The translations under genes were made by a program, and so were the position numbers. Shown here piece by piece: positions 23,115 through 32,379 of a stretch of DNA of 64,000 nucleotides. Location of the stretch: positions 1 to 64,000 of the forward strand of contig NZ_JBHSGI010000032.1 of NCBI RefSeq assembly GCF_042654245.1. The letters are read 5' to 3'. This stretch comes from Seohaeicola_A nanhaiensis. Its GTDB lineage: Bacteria; Pseudomonadota; Alphaproteobacteria; Rhodobacterales; Rhodobacteraceae. Numbering within the stretch: the stretch's first letter is position 1; every line of letters begins with the position of its first letter. Under the pieces are notes generated by a model. It searched no databases. It was not told the DNA's origin and worked only from the letters and a program-made list of their open reading frames with translations.

Positions 23115-25949
23115 TCACCCGCCCTGCCCCGCCACCGCGGCCTTCAGGTCTTTGAAGGTGCTGATCTCGCCCAGACGCTGACCGGCGATCTTCACGTTCA
23201 GCGCCTGTTCGATCTCCATGGCGAGCTTCAGGTGACCCAGGCTGTCCCAGCGCTCGACCGTGTCCATGCTAGCCACCGACAGGTCGGCCTGCGGGTCGAG
23301 CCCAAAGGTGCGGCGGAACACGGCCGCGAGCCGGGTCTCGAGCTCGGGGGAGAGGACGGCGCCATTGACCGGGGGCGGCGGAGCAACTGCCGTCTGCGCG
23401 GGTTCGGATGTGGGCTTTGCGACCTGGTCCGGGGCGGTCGGGCGATCGCCGCCGGCTTCTTCGTGTACGGTGAAATAGCCGGGCACCTCGGGCACCCCGG
23501 CCGCCAGATCCTGACGGTAGAGGCCGCCCTTGCCCTGCTCGATGGGGCTGTCGATCCGGGCCAGCCCGCTCTTGGAGAAGACGTCGCGCACCGGCGTGTT
23601 GCGCGGCGCCTCGATCACTTGGCCGACCAGCGCGGTCGCGCCCTTCGCAGCCACCTGCCCGGCAGCCCAGGCGACGATGGCCTGTTCGACGGTGCGGCCC
23701 AGGATGCGGCAGCTGAGCAGCAGGCTGTCCACCCACCACTCGCCGTCCCGGGCATGGCTGGTGACGGCGGCGTCCTGGGAATAGGCGGCGGCCATCGTCG
23801 TGCCCGGGCGCAGCACGATGACGCCCATCAGCTCGTAGGGGGAATGGCTGTCGGAGACACCGATCGCATGGACCTCGCCGCCCTCGGCCTCGATCCGCGC
23901 CAGCGCCGCCGCATCGTGCCGGCGCAGGGTCGCGTTGAACTGGTTGGTCTTGGCGAAGAGCTGGAGCACGCGCTTCTGGTTGGTCGCCCCGTAGCGCTCG
24001 AAGGTGAGGTGCATGTCGAGGTCGCGGTAGAAATCCTCGATGTTCTGGAACTCGCGCTTGGCCGCGGTGATCTTGGCGCGGACGCTATACTGCCGGGTGC
24101 GCTTGAGATCGCTTTCGGTCAGCTCCAGGCATTCGAGGAAGGGATTGGCCAGCAGCCAGCCGGCCAGATCCTCGGGCTTGTCGGGGAAGGCGGGGACGAT
24201 GATGCCGGGAATGTTCTTGCGCACCTTCTCGCGCTCGACCGGGTTGTCGTCGATGAACATGGCATTGGCCGAGCCGAGGCCGATCTCGTCGAGCATCTCC
24301 TGGATGCCGATCGCCTTCTCGGTCCAGCCGATGCGATGGGCGACGATGTCGTCGAGCCGCAGCGCCATCTCGGGATGTTCCGAGATCATCCGCAGGGCCA
24401 GATCCTCGTCGTTCTTGCTGGCCACGGCGAGGGCGATGCCGCGCTGGGTCAGCGCCTTGAGCGCCTGCTGGAAGGCGCGGTAGGCCGACCCGGGATAGGC
24501 GCCGCCGATCTCCAGCCCCTCCATGCCGTCCTCGCCCAGCACCCCGCCCCAGAGCGTGTTGTCGAGGTCGAGGATCAGGATGCGGGCGCTCTGGCCGCGC
24601 AGCGACAGCAGGCCGCCTAGCACGCGCCGCGCCAGACAGGCCCCGAAGGCGGTGCCGAAGGGCACGCGGCCGAGATGCCAGAAGGTGCCGGGATCGGCCT
24701 CCTTGCGGCCGACCTCGGCGATCATGTCGGCGGCGTCGAGCAGGTAGGTGTCGGGATGCTGCGCAACTTCCTGCGCCAGCAGCGCATTGGCGCGGGCCAG
24801 CAGCGCGGTCTGTCCGCGCGGGCTGGCGGCATCGGCGAGACCCAGGGTCGAGCGCCCGAAGGCGGCGAGGCCCAGCACGAAGACCGGACCCGAAAGCCGC
24901 GCGCGGGCGCTGCGGATCAGGTCGAGCAGCGGCTGTAGCGCGCCGTCGAGATAGGCGTCGCGGTCGGCCTCGGCGAGCGACAGGGGCGCGGCGAAGACAT
25001 CCTGCAGCAGATCCTCGGCCCGTTCGGCGATCAGCGTGGCCATCGGGCCGTCCCCGCCCGCGCCCAGCAGGTCGGAGCCCTCCTGCAGCAGTTCCGTGCG
25101 CGCCTGTCCGAAGGGCGGCACATGGGGGGCGATCGCCAGCCCGTAGGCCTGGGCCTGTTCGGTGAAGGTCATCGCCAGGTAGTCGAGGTTCGCCGAACCC
25201 AGCAGCGCGATGGTGCCGAGATCGCGGGTCTCGGCCAGCATGGCCTCCTGCGGCGCCGCGGAGGGTTCGGGCGCGCGCGCCTCCGGGGCCGCCGCCGGCA
25301 TCGGCGGGGCGGAGGGGGCCGGTTCTGCGGCAGGGGCCGCGGCGGGGCGGGCCATCGCATAGATCTGGGCCGGGTTGCCCATCACCGTCGCCCCGGCGGG
25401 GACATCGGTCAGCACCAGGGCATTGGCGCCGATCTTGGCGTTGGCGCCGACATAGACCGCGCCGGCGATGCAGGCCCCGGCGCCGATGTCGACGCCGCTG
25501 GCGATGATCGGCAGCTCGTCATTGCGCCAGGTCTGCCCCACCCCGATCGTGGTGTTCTGGCGCAGGTGCACGTCGTCGCCGATGGCGCGGGCGCCGATGA
25601 TCATGCCCGAGTGATGCCAGAAACGGACCCGGCGGCCGATCTTGACGGTGTACCAGAGCGAAATGCCGGTCATCCATTCGATCAGCTTGAACAGGATACG
25701 GTAGATCAGGGTGGCGGGCGCGCGGATGATCTTGGGCTGACCCATCCGCCAGTTGCCGAAACGGTGCACGAAGAGCGCCCAGAATCCCTGTTCGAAGATC
25801 TGTCTGTCATGGGTGCGGAAGTCTTCCGCCACGAGGGCCCAGAAGCCGATCCCCTTCGGGTTCTCGTTGCGCCGTCCGCGTTCGGAGACAGGCGGAATCG
25901 CCATCTCCCGTTCCGCGCGGTGATAAGCCTCCGAACCTTGGGACATCAC
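23115..25949 (-). CDS. Fusion: hexapeptide acyltransferase - FkbH (SGNH-like/HAD/GNAT-like) - acyl carrier protein
   Basis: A 944-residue protein with at least three joined parts. Residues about 95-195 form a left-handed beta-helix serine-acetyltransferase type domain (HSGMIIGARAIGDDVHLRQN, ending VMGNPAQIY). An Ala/Pro linker follows (198-240). Residues 240-760 are an FkbH unit: an SGNH-like N-part, the HAD-IIIC phosphatase motif DLDNTLWGG at about 462, FIDDNPVEREKVR, and an acyltransferase-like end with the GVSDSHSPYELMGVI strand. A Pro-rich linker leads to a carrier domain (860-944) with WDSLGHLKLAMEIE, Ser about 902 accepting phosphopantetheine. FkbH proteins load glyceryl or similar C3 units from bisphosphoglycerate onto carriers, so transfer of such a group to a sugar is the inference. 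The start is GTG 25949 or ATG 25946. Confidence 0.85.
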   Translation of the reverse strand: MMSQGSEAYHRAEREMAIPPVSERGRRNENPKGIGFWALVAEDFRTHDRQIFEQGFWALFVHRFGNWRMGQPKIIRAPATLIYRILFKLIEWMTGISLWYTVKIGRRVRFWHHSGMIIGARAIGDDVHLRQNTTIGVGQTWRNDELPIIASGVDIGAGACIAGAVYVGANAKIGANALVLTDVPAGATVMGNPAQIYAMARPAAAPAAEPAPSAPPMPAAAPEARAPEPSAAPQEAMLAETRDLGTIALLGSANLDYLAMTFTEQAQAYGLAIAPHVPPFGQARTELLQEGSDLLGAGGDGPMATLIAERAEDLLQDVFAAPLSLAEADRDAYLDGALQPLLDLIRSARARLSGPVFVLGLAAFGRSTLGLADAASPRGQTALLARANALLAQEVAQHPDTYLLDAADMIAEVGRKEADPGTFWHLGRVPFGTAFGACLARRVLGGLLSLRGQSARILILDLDNTLWGGVLGEDGMEGLEIGGAYPGSAYRAFQQALKALTQRGIALAVASKNDEDLALRMISEHPEMALRLDDIVAHRIGWTEKAIGIQEMLDEIGLGSANAMFIDDNPVEREKVRKNIPGIIVPAFPDKPEDLAGWLLANPFLECLELTESDLKRTRQYSVRAKITAAKREFQNIEDFYRDLDMHLTFERYGATNQKRVLQLFAKTNQFNATLRRHDAAALARIEAEGGEVHAIGVSDSHSPYELMGVIVLRPGTTMAAAYSQDAAVTSHARDGEWWVDSLLLSCRILGRTVEQAIVAWAAGQVAAKGATALVGQVIEAPRNTPVRDVFSKSGLARIDSPIEQGKGGLYRQDLAAGVPEVPGYFTVHEEAGGDRPTAPDQVAKPTSEPAQTAVAPPPPVNGAVLSPELETRLAAVFRRTFGLDPQADLSVASMDTVERWDSLGHLKLAMEIEQALNVKIAGQRLGEISTFKDLKAAVAGQGG

Positions 25950-26059
25950 ATATAATCCTGTTTAAAATCGGCAAATCCGCTGGGCCGGGATGTACTGCAC
26001 GCCGGGGGTCACTTCAACTGTCCGGGCCGGAAACACACTGATCCCCTGCGGGCTGTGCC

Positions 26060-27103
26060 CTATTTCCCCGGCCGGGGGGTGACGGGGCGGTTTGCCGGAT
26101 TGCGCGCCGTCGGCGCCACCGGCGGCGGCGAGAGGCGGGAGAACAGCGTGGCCGCCGCGAAGTCGCGCAGGAAGCGCTGCGGGCGGGGCACCTGCCGCCC
26201 GCGCAGGGAGCGCTGCAGATCGCCGAGCAGGGTGGCCAGGATCCGGAGCAGCGCCGTGGTGCGGGCATGGGCCGGCCCGTGATTCTTGGCGAAATAGCGC
26301 GCCCAGGCCTGGAACCAGTAGGCCGGCATCCGGCCGCGGGCGACGGTCTTGTCCACCACCCCGGTGGCGGCGCCGGCGATGTGATGCACCCGCGCCTGGG
26401 GCGCATGCCAGCTCTGCCAGCCCAGCCGGGCGCCCTGGAGCATGTAGTCCACCTCTTCGTAGTAGAGGAAATAGCCGTCATCCATGTCGCCGAGCTCGGC
26501 GAAGGCCTGACCGCGGATCATCATCGCCGTGCCGGTGATCCAGTCGGCGCACACCGGCCGGTCGCTGTCGGGGATGGTCGAGCGGAAATGCCGGGCCAGG
26601 ACATCGAGCCCCAGCGCCCCGAAGACCTCGCCGCCCATGGAGGGAAAGTTGAAGGCGCCGACCCAGCTGCTGCCGTCCGGATTCTCGACCCGCGGCCCCA
26701 CGAAGCCGATGGCAGGATCGCTTTCGAGCACCCGCAGCATCTCTGCCAGCGCCCCCGGGCGTACCTCGGCATCCGGGTTGAGCAGCAGCACCGCCTCGGG
26801 GCGGAGACCGAGCCGGCGGATCTCGGCGAAGGCGACGTTGTTGCCGGCGGCAAAGCCGCCGTTCACGGCGGAGGGCAGGAAGCGCACCTGCGGCGCCGCG
26901 CCGGCCGCCTCGGGAAAGGCGCGCAGCCCCTCGGCCAGCGCCGCGCCATCCTCGCCGGGCGAGGCATTGTCGACGATGAAGACAGCCGATAGCCCGAGGC
27001 CGTCGAGATCGCGCAGCAGGGCCGGAAGCGCCTTCAGCACCAGGGCCGAGGTGCCGTAGTTGACGATGATCACGGCCAGACGGGCCTCGTGGGATTGGGT
27101 CAT
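26060..27103 (-). CDS. Glycosyltransferase family 2 (rhamnosyltransferase-like)
   Basis: A 347-residue GT-A enzyme starting at the ATG at 27103, with GGAAGG 6 nt upstream; an upstream ATG adds 7 residues. It has the typical opening LAVIIVNYGTSALVLKAL, VDNASPGEDG, the VNGGFAAGNN loop, and the metal motif LLNPDAEV (DxD-like, near residue 110). The acceptor-side signature GTAMMIRGQAF and FLYYEEVDY also fit the WbbL-type rhamnosyltransferases. It is divergent from the first Gfo/Idh gene, and the promoters must lie in the 180-bp gap. The donor sugar is not certain. Confidence 0.82.
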   Translation of the reverse strand: MTQSHEARLAVIIVNYGTSALVLKALPALLRDLDGLGLSAVFIVDNASPGEDGAALAEGLRAFPEAAGAAPQVRFLPSAVNGGFAAGNNVAFAEIRRLGLRPEAVLLLNPDAEVRPGALAEMLRVLESDPAIGFVGPRVENPDGSSWVGAFNFPSMGGEVFGALGLDVLARHFRSTIPDSDRPVCADWITGTAMMIRGQAFAELGDMDDGYFLYYEEVDYMLQGARLGWQSWHAPQARVHHIAGAATGVVDKTVARGRMPAYWFQAWARYFAKNHGPAHARTTALLRILATLLGDLQRSLRGRQVPRPQRFLRDFAAATLFSRLSPPPVAPTARNPANRPVTPRPGK

Positions 27104-27283
27104 GAGCTGCCTTCCGTGGGTCATGCGCGCCGCAGCCGCAGCGTTGCCGCATGCATAGCGTCATGGCGGTGGATTTCACAATCACCTCCTGCCCCCGCCG
27201 ATAGCGGAGGGGCGGCCTTTGACTGCCCGTCGTATTCGGGTATGGGGGGAAAGGCAGGACCCCGATCCGAAACGGTATGTTTG

Positions 27284-28375
27284 ATGACTGACACAGGCGC
27301 GAAGGCGTTCCGGTGGGCCATTTTCGGCACCGGACAGGTCGCGCGGAAGTTCGCCCTGGATCTTGCCGGTGCCGGCGCTCCGGCCATCCTGCATTCGGTG
27401 GCCTCGCGCGATCCCGGGAATGCACGGGCCTTTGCCGCCCAGCTCGGCGTGGCCCGCGCCGCCGACAGCTATGCCGCGGCCCTCGAGGGCGCGGACATCG
27501 TCTATATTGCGACGCCCGCCACCCTGCACGAGGCCCATGCGAGGATGGCGATCGCGGCCGGCAAGGCGGTGCTGGTCGAAAAGCCCTTCGCCAGCGACGC
27601 CGCCGCCGCGCGGCGCATTGCGGCGGCCGCCGCGGAGGCGGGGGTCTTCTGCATGGAGGCGATGTGGACGCGCTTTCAGCCGCTGCTGGGCGAGCTGCGC
27701 GCGCGCATCGCCGCCGGCGCGCTTGGCGATCCGCTTGGGCTGGAGGCGCGGTTCATGGCGGCGACCCCGCCCGCCCCCGGCCTCGCGCTCTACGATCCGG
27801 CCGGTGGCGGCGCCCTGCTGCACCGCGGGCTCTATCCGTTGTCCCTCGCCCATTTCCTGCTGGGAGGGATCGCGCGGGTCCAGGCCGCCGCCGCGATCGG
27901 GGCGACGGGCGTCGATGAGGATTGCGCGCTCACGCTCACCCATAAGAGCGGCGCGCTGTCCACGCTGCGCGCGTCGCTGCGCACCAGCGGCCCCGAGGGC
28001 GCGGTGCTGTTCGGCACGCGCGCGACCCTGGCGATCGAGGGCCCGATCTGGCGCCCGACCGGGGCCCTGCTGATGCCGGTGCGCCCGGCGCTCCCGCCCA
28101 GGGGCGCGCGCCGCTTCGAAGCCTTCCGGGAAAGTACCACCGGGCTGCGGGTGGCGGGCCTGCTCGGCACGCTGCGCGGATCGGGACGCCGGGGCAGCAC
28201 GCGCATCGCGGCGCCTTTCGCGGGCAATGGCTATCGCCACCAGGCGCTGGCGGTGATGCAGGCGCTGCGCGAAGGCCGCACCGAGGACCCCCGCATGACC
28301 CTCGCCGACAGCATTGCGATCCTGGACGCGGTCGATGCGGCCAGGGCCGCCTGGCAGCAGGGAGACCGGGCATGA
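27284..28375 (+). CDS. Gfo/Idh/MocA-family oxidoreductase, first of pair
   Basis: A 363-residue NAD(P)-dependent sugar oxidoreductase. The Rossmann site is WAIFGTGQVARKFA at residues 10-23, and the family motif EKPFASD is near residue 101. WTRFQPLLGEL and the C-terminal mixed sheet follow. Family members oxidise or epimerise sugar nucleotides or inositol-type sugars. The ATG at 27284 is chosen because the sequence before it is unlike protein. It overlaps the next gene by 4 nt (ATGA), so the two are coupled. Confidence 0.85.
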   Translation: MTDTGAKAFRWAIFGTGQVARKFALDLAGAGAPAILHSVASRDPGNARAFAAQLGVARAADSYAAALEGADIVYIATPATLHEAHARMAIAAGKAVLVEKPFASDAAAARRIAAAAAEAGVFCMEAMWTRFQPLLGELRARIAAGALGDPLGLEARFMAATPPAPGLALYDPAGGGALLHRGLYPLSLAHFLLGGIARVQAAAAIGATGVDEDCALTLTHKSGALSTLRASLRTSGPEGAVLFGTRATLAIEGPIWRPTGALLMPVRPALPPRGARRFEAFRESTTGLRVAGLLGTLRGSGRRGSTRIAAPFAGNGYRHQALAVMQALREGRTEDPRMTLADSIAILDAVDAARAAWQQGDRA

Positions 28376-29682
28376 AGATTGGCGTCATCGGCTGCGGCTA
28401 TGTCTTCGACCACTACATGACCACCCTGCCCCTGCACCCCGGTCTCGAGATCGCCGGGGTGGCCGATCGCGACAGCGAAAGGGCCCGGGCCGTGGGCGCC
28501 TTCTACGGGCTGAAGGTCTATGCGGACGCGGAGGCCCTGCTGGCCGATCCGGAGATCGGCATTATCGCCAATTTCACCTCGATAGAGTCGCATTTCGAGG
28601 TGAGCCGGGCGGCCCTGGAGGCGGGAAAGCACATCTATTCCGAAAAACCCCTGACCACGACCCTGGCCGAGGCGCAGGCGCTGGCCCGGCTGGCGCAGGA
28701 CAGGGGGCTGCGCCTCTCGGCGGCGCCGTCCAACGCCCTCAGCCCCACGGTGCAGACCATGTGGAAGGCCGTCGAGGCCGGGGCGGCGGGCGAGGTGCGC
28801 ATGGTCTATGCCGAGTTCGACGACAACCCCGTCTATCTGCTTGCGCCCGAGACCTGGCGGTCGCGCTCCGGGGCGCCCTGGCCCTATCTCCATGAATACG
28901 AGATGGGCTGCACCTGGGAGCACGCCGGCTATCACCTGACCTGGATGTGCGCCCTGTTCGGACCGGTGCGGGCGCTGACCGCCTTCTCGAAGGCGACGCT
29001 TCCGGACAAGACCACGCATCCGCTCAACCCCTCCAACACGCCGGATTTCTCGGTGGCGGTACTGGATTTCGAAAGCGGCGTGGTCGGGCGGCTGACCTGC
29101 TCGATCGCCGCGCCGACCGATCACCGGATGCGGATCATCGGCAACCGCGGCGTGATCGGGGCCGATACCTATCGCGACTACTGGTGCCCGGTTCAGCTGG
29201 AGGGGTTCGATCCGCTGACGCTGAAGGCGCGCAATGCCCGCTCGGTCCGGCAGAACCCGTGGCTGGCGCGGCTCTTCGCGGTGGGCGGAAGGCGCCTGCC
29301 TCTGGCCGAAACGCCCCCGCCGGGCGCCCAGCGGATCCGGCGCCTGGATGGCGGCCTGTCTCCGAAGGCCTGGCTCCGGCGGCTACGCCGGGCCGAGCTC
29401 GGCCAGCAGGACAAGTGCATCGGCCTGGCCGAACTCTCCGCCGCCATTGCCGAGGATCGTCCGCATTTTCCGGCGTCCGACTTCACGCTGCACCTGACCG
29501 AACTGACGCTGGCGATCCAGGCGGCGGGTCCGGACGGGGTGCGCTATCGCCTGCAGACGCGGTTCGAGCGGCCGGCGCTGCCCGAGCGCACCCGCCGCCT
29601 GCCGCTGCCGGATTACGAGGCCTTCGCCCGACCATCCCGCCTGGCCCGCGCCCTTTCCCGCCTTTCGGCCAAACTGCGCTGA
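28372..29682 (+). CDS. Gfo/Idh/MocA-family oxidoreductase, second of pair
   Basis: A 436-residue oxidoreductase with the Rossmann motif IGVIGCGYVFDHYM at the start and SEKPLTTTLAEAQ near residue 92. It is longer than its neighbour because of an extended C-terminal part (residues 310-436, basic, with RRLRRAELGQQDKC). The ATGA overlap with the upstream gene suggests the two enzymes act in sequence, perhaps oxidation and reduction steps in making an unusual sugar. It is followed after 4 nt by a glycosyltransferase that may use the product. Confidence 0.83.
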   Translation: MKIGVIGCGYVFDHYMTTLPLHPGLEIAGVADRDSERARAVGAFYGLKVYADAEALLADPEIGIIANFTSIESHFEVSRAALEAGKHIYSEKPLTTTLAEAQALARLAQDRGLRLSAAPSNALSPTVQTMWKAVEAGAAGEVRMVYAEFDDNPVYLLAPETWRSRSGAPWPYLHEYEMGCTWEHAGYHLTWMCALFGPVRALTAFSKATLPDKTTHPLNPSNTPDFSVAVLDFESGVVGRLTCSIAAPTDHRMRIIGNRGVIGADTYRDYWCPVQLEGFDPLTLKARNARSVRQNPWLARLFAVGGRRLPLAETPPPGAQRIRRLDGGLSPKAWLRRLRRAELGQQDKCIGLAELSAAIAEDRPHFPASDFTLHLTELTLAIQAAGPDGVRYRLQTRFERPALPERTRRLPLPDYEAFARPSRLARALSRLSAKLR

Positions 29683-29686
29683 CGAG

Positions 29687-30997
29687 ATGACCGTGACAGA
29701 CGACTGCCCTACCCTGCCCAAGATCGCCTATCTGACCGGGCAATACCCCGAGGTCTCGCTGACCTTCATCCTGCGCGAGGTGGAAGCGCTGCGCCGGCTC
29801 GGGGCCGAGGTGATCACCTGCTCGATCCGCCGTACGCCCCCCGAACAGCACCCGGGCCGCGCCGAACGGGCGGCGGCCGCCAGCACCTTCCATGTGCTTG
29901 AGGCCGCGCGCAAACCCCTCGGGCTGCTCGCGGCGCAGGCCCCCCTGCTGTCTGCGCCCCGCCGCTATTTCCGCGCACTCGGGCTGGCCCTGCGGATCCG
30001 TCCGCCGGGACTGAAGGCACTGCTCTACCAGCTGATCTTCTTCCTGGAGGCGACGATCCTGGCCCGCCACCTGGTGCGCGAGAAGGTCGGGCACCTGCAC
30101 AACCACTTCGTCTTCGGCAGCGCCACGGTGGCCATGCTGGCCTCGGAGCTGACCGGCATCCCCTACAGCTTCACCCTGCACGGCCCCGCGGACCTGCTGG
30201 AACCCTACCGCTGGCGAATCGACGAGAAGACGGCGCGCGCGCGTTTCGTGGCGACGATCAGCCACTTTGCCCGCAGCCAGATCATGTTCTTCAGCGATCC
30301 GGCTCATTGGGACAAGATCCGCATCGTCCATTGCGGCGTCAGCCCCGAGCGCTACCGCGCGCCCGCCGAAGCGCCCCTGCCCCCCCGCCAGAAGGGCGAG
30401 TTCCGCCTGCTCTTCGTCGGCCGGCTGGCACCGGTCAAGGGGCTGCGAGTGCTGCTGGAGGCGCTGGAGAGCCTGTCGAGGACGATGCCCGACCTGCGCC
30501 TGATTTTGGTCGGAGACGGACCGGACCGCAAGGCCCTGGAACAGGCCGCCGCCCCCCTGGGCGAGCGGGTGGTGTTCACCGGCTATCTCTCCCAGGCCGA
30601 GGTGGCCCGCGCGATGCAGTCCTGCGACATCGTCGTGCTGCCGAGCTTTGCCGAAGGCGTGCCCGTCGTCCTGATGGAGGCGCTGGCCAGCCGGAAGGCG
30701 GTCATCGCCACCCGGGTCGCCGGAGTCGGAGAGCTGGTGGAGGAGGGTGAGACCGGTCTGCTTGTCGCGCCCGGAGATGCCGGGGGTCTCGGGGAGGCGA
30801 TCCGTCGGCTGGCCAGCGATCCCGCGCTTTGCGCGCAGATGGGCGAAAGGGGCGCCGCGCGCGTCGCCGCCGAATTCGACATCGCCACCGAGGCCGCACG
30901 CCTGGCCAGACTCTTTGCCGAGGGGCCGGGAACCGCTCTGCGCCCTGCCCCGGTTGCCGCGCCGGTGGCCCCTGCTTCGGAAAGCCCTGCCGCGTGA
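29687..30997 (+). CDS. Glycosyltransferase family 4 (WcaL/AmsK-like)
   Basis: A 436-residue GT-B enzyme. The N-terminus IAYLTGQYPEVSLTFILREV is typical of exopolysaccharide glycosyltransferases near WcaL. The donor domain has FVGRLAPVKGLRVLLEALE and LVGDGPDRKALE, and the E-x7-E stretch is PSFAEGVPVVLMEALASRK. It overlaps the flippase gene by 4 nt, so the glycosyltransferase and flippase are made together. Confidence 0.85.
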   Translation: MTVTDDCPTLPKIAYLTGQYPEVSLTFILREVEALRRLGAEVITCSIRRTPPEQHPGRAERAAAASTFHVLEAARKPLGLLAAQAPLLSAPRRYFRALGLALRIRPPGLKALLYQLIFFLEATILARHLVREKVGHLHNHFVFGSATVAMLASELTGIPYSFTLHGPADLLEPYRWRIDEKTARARFVATISHFARSQIMFFSDPAHWDKIRIVHCGVSPERYRAPAEAPLPPRQKGEFRLLFVGRLAPVKGLRVLLEALESLSRTMPDLRLILVGDGPDRKALEQAAAPLGERVVFTGYLSQAEVARAMQSCDIVVLPSFAEGVPVVLMEALASRKAVIATRVAGVGELVEEGETGLLVAPGDAGGLGEAIRRLASDPALCAQMGERGAARVAAEFDIATEAARLARLFAEGPGTALRPAPVAAPVAPASESPAA

Positions 30998-32346
30998 AAC
31001 TCCTGCAACATCTGCGCGGCAGCGGCACCAAGGCACGCGCGCTGCGCGCCACCGGCATCACCGTCTTCGCATCGATAGCGAACAACGTGCTCCGGCTCGG
31101 GTCGAACCTGGTTCTTGCCCGGCTGCTGACCCCGGAAATCTTCGGCCTGATCGCCCTGGCGAATGTCTTCCTGACCGGCCTGAAGATGTTTTCCGACACC
31201 GGTTCCACCACCGCGATCATGCGCAGCCCCCGCGGCGACGATCCAGATTTCCTCAATACCGCCTGGACGCTTCAAGTCTTCCGCGGTGGGCTCATCTGGC
31301 TGGGCGCCTGCGCCCTCGCCCTGCCCGTCGCCCTGAGTTACGGGGAACCGCTGCTGGCCGTCCTGCTGCCGGCCGCGGCGATCAGCATGCTGATCACCGG
31401 CTTCACCCCCACCAAGGCCGTGACGGCGGGCCGCCATCTCCAGCTCGAACGGGTGACCGCCCTGGCGCTGAGCACGCAGCTGTTCCAGGCGCTCGTCGTC
31501 ATCGCGATCGCCTGGTTCTGGCCATCTCCCTGGGCCATCGTGATCGGCGGCATTCTCGGAGCCCTCCTGCTGGTCTTCCTCCAGCGCGTGGCCCTGCCCG
31601 GCCCCGACAACCGTTTCCGCTGGGAGCGCGAGGCGCGGCAGGAACTGTTCTCCTTCGGCAAATTCCTTTTCCTGGCGACAGGCTGCACCTTCCTGATCGA
31701 TCAGAGCGACAAGATGATCTTGGGCACATATGTCACCACGGCCCAACTTGGCATCTACAGCATCGGTTACATGATCGGGTCACTGCCGCAGATGCTGAGT
31801 TCGCAGGTTGTCGGGCAGGTCATGATGCCGCTCTACCGCCAGAATCCTCCGGCGGCCTCGGGGGCGAACCGCAGAAAGATGATCTGGGTACGCCGGATCG
31901 TGGTCGCCGGCAGCTTGGCGCTGGCCTTCTTCGTGGCAATGATCGCAGAACCCTTCGTCTCTCTGCTCTATGACAGCCGGTACACCTTGGCCGGTCCGAT
32001 CGCCGTCTTTATCAGCCTTAGCCTGCTGCCGCGGATCATCCTTTTGGGTTATGGCACGGTGTTTCTCGCCGCCGGGGATTCCCGCGCGCATTTCATGGTC
32101 ATCACGACCACGGCGGTGCTTCAGACCGGGCTCACGCTGGCCGGTGTGATCTGGCTGGGCGTCCCCGGGGCCATCCTGGCCATATTCGCGGCCAATCTTC
32201 TGACCGCGCCGCTCTGCATATACTTTCTGCAGCGCCACAAGGGATGGGATGCGGCGGGCGATGCGGTCTTCTTCGCCGTTGGCCTGCTGCTGAACGGGCT
32301 GCTCTGCTGGCACTACTGGGACGACATCGCCCGGCTTTTGCCATAG
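30994..32346 (+). CDS. wzx: Wzx-type polysaccharide flippase
   Basis: A 450-residue inner-membrane protein of the polysaccharide transporter family with about 12-14 hydrophobic segments. The start is a GTG at 30994 that overlaps the previous stop (GTGA); a longer frame upstream lies inside the glycosyltransferase. Conserved-type pieces are NNVLRLGSNLVLARLLTPE in the first segment and DQSDKMILGTYVTTAQLGIY in the middle. It moves undecaprenyl-linked repeat units to the periplasm, where the Wzy-like protein at 35854-37395 would act. Confidence 0.85.
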   Translation: MKLLQHLRGSGTKARALRATGITVFASIANNVLRLGSNLVLARLLTPEIFGLIALANVFLTGLKMFSDTGSTTAIMRSPRGDDPDFLNTAWTLQVFRGGLIWLGACALALPVALSYGEPLLAVLLPAAAISMLITGFTPTKAVTAGRHLQLERVTALALSTQLFQALVVIAIAWFWPSPWAIVIGGILGALLLVFLQRVALPGPDNRFRWEREARQELFSFGKFLFLATGCTFLIDQSDKMILGTYVTTAQLGIYSIGYMIGSLPQMLSSQVVGQVMMPLYRQNPPAASGANRRKMIWVRRIVVAGSLALAFFVAMIAEPFVSLLYDSRYTLAGPIAVFISLSLLPRIILLGYGTVFLAAGDSRAHFMVITTTAVLQTGLTLAGVIWLGVPGAILAIFAANLLTAPLCIYFLQRHKGWDAAGDAVFFAVGLLLNGLLCWHYWDDIARLLP

Positions 32347-32379
32347 GCGCGGGTTCTCTGGCAGACGAGAGGTATCAAG

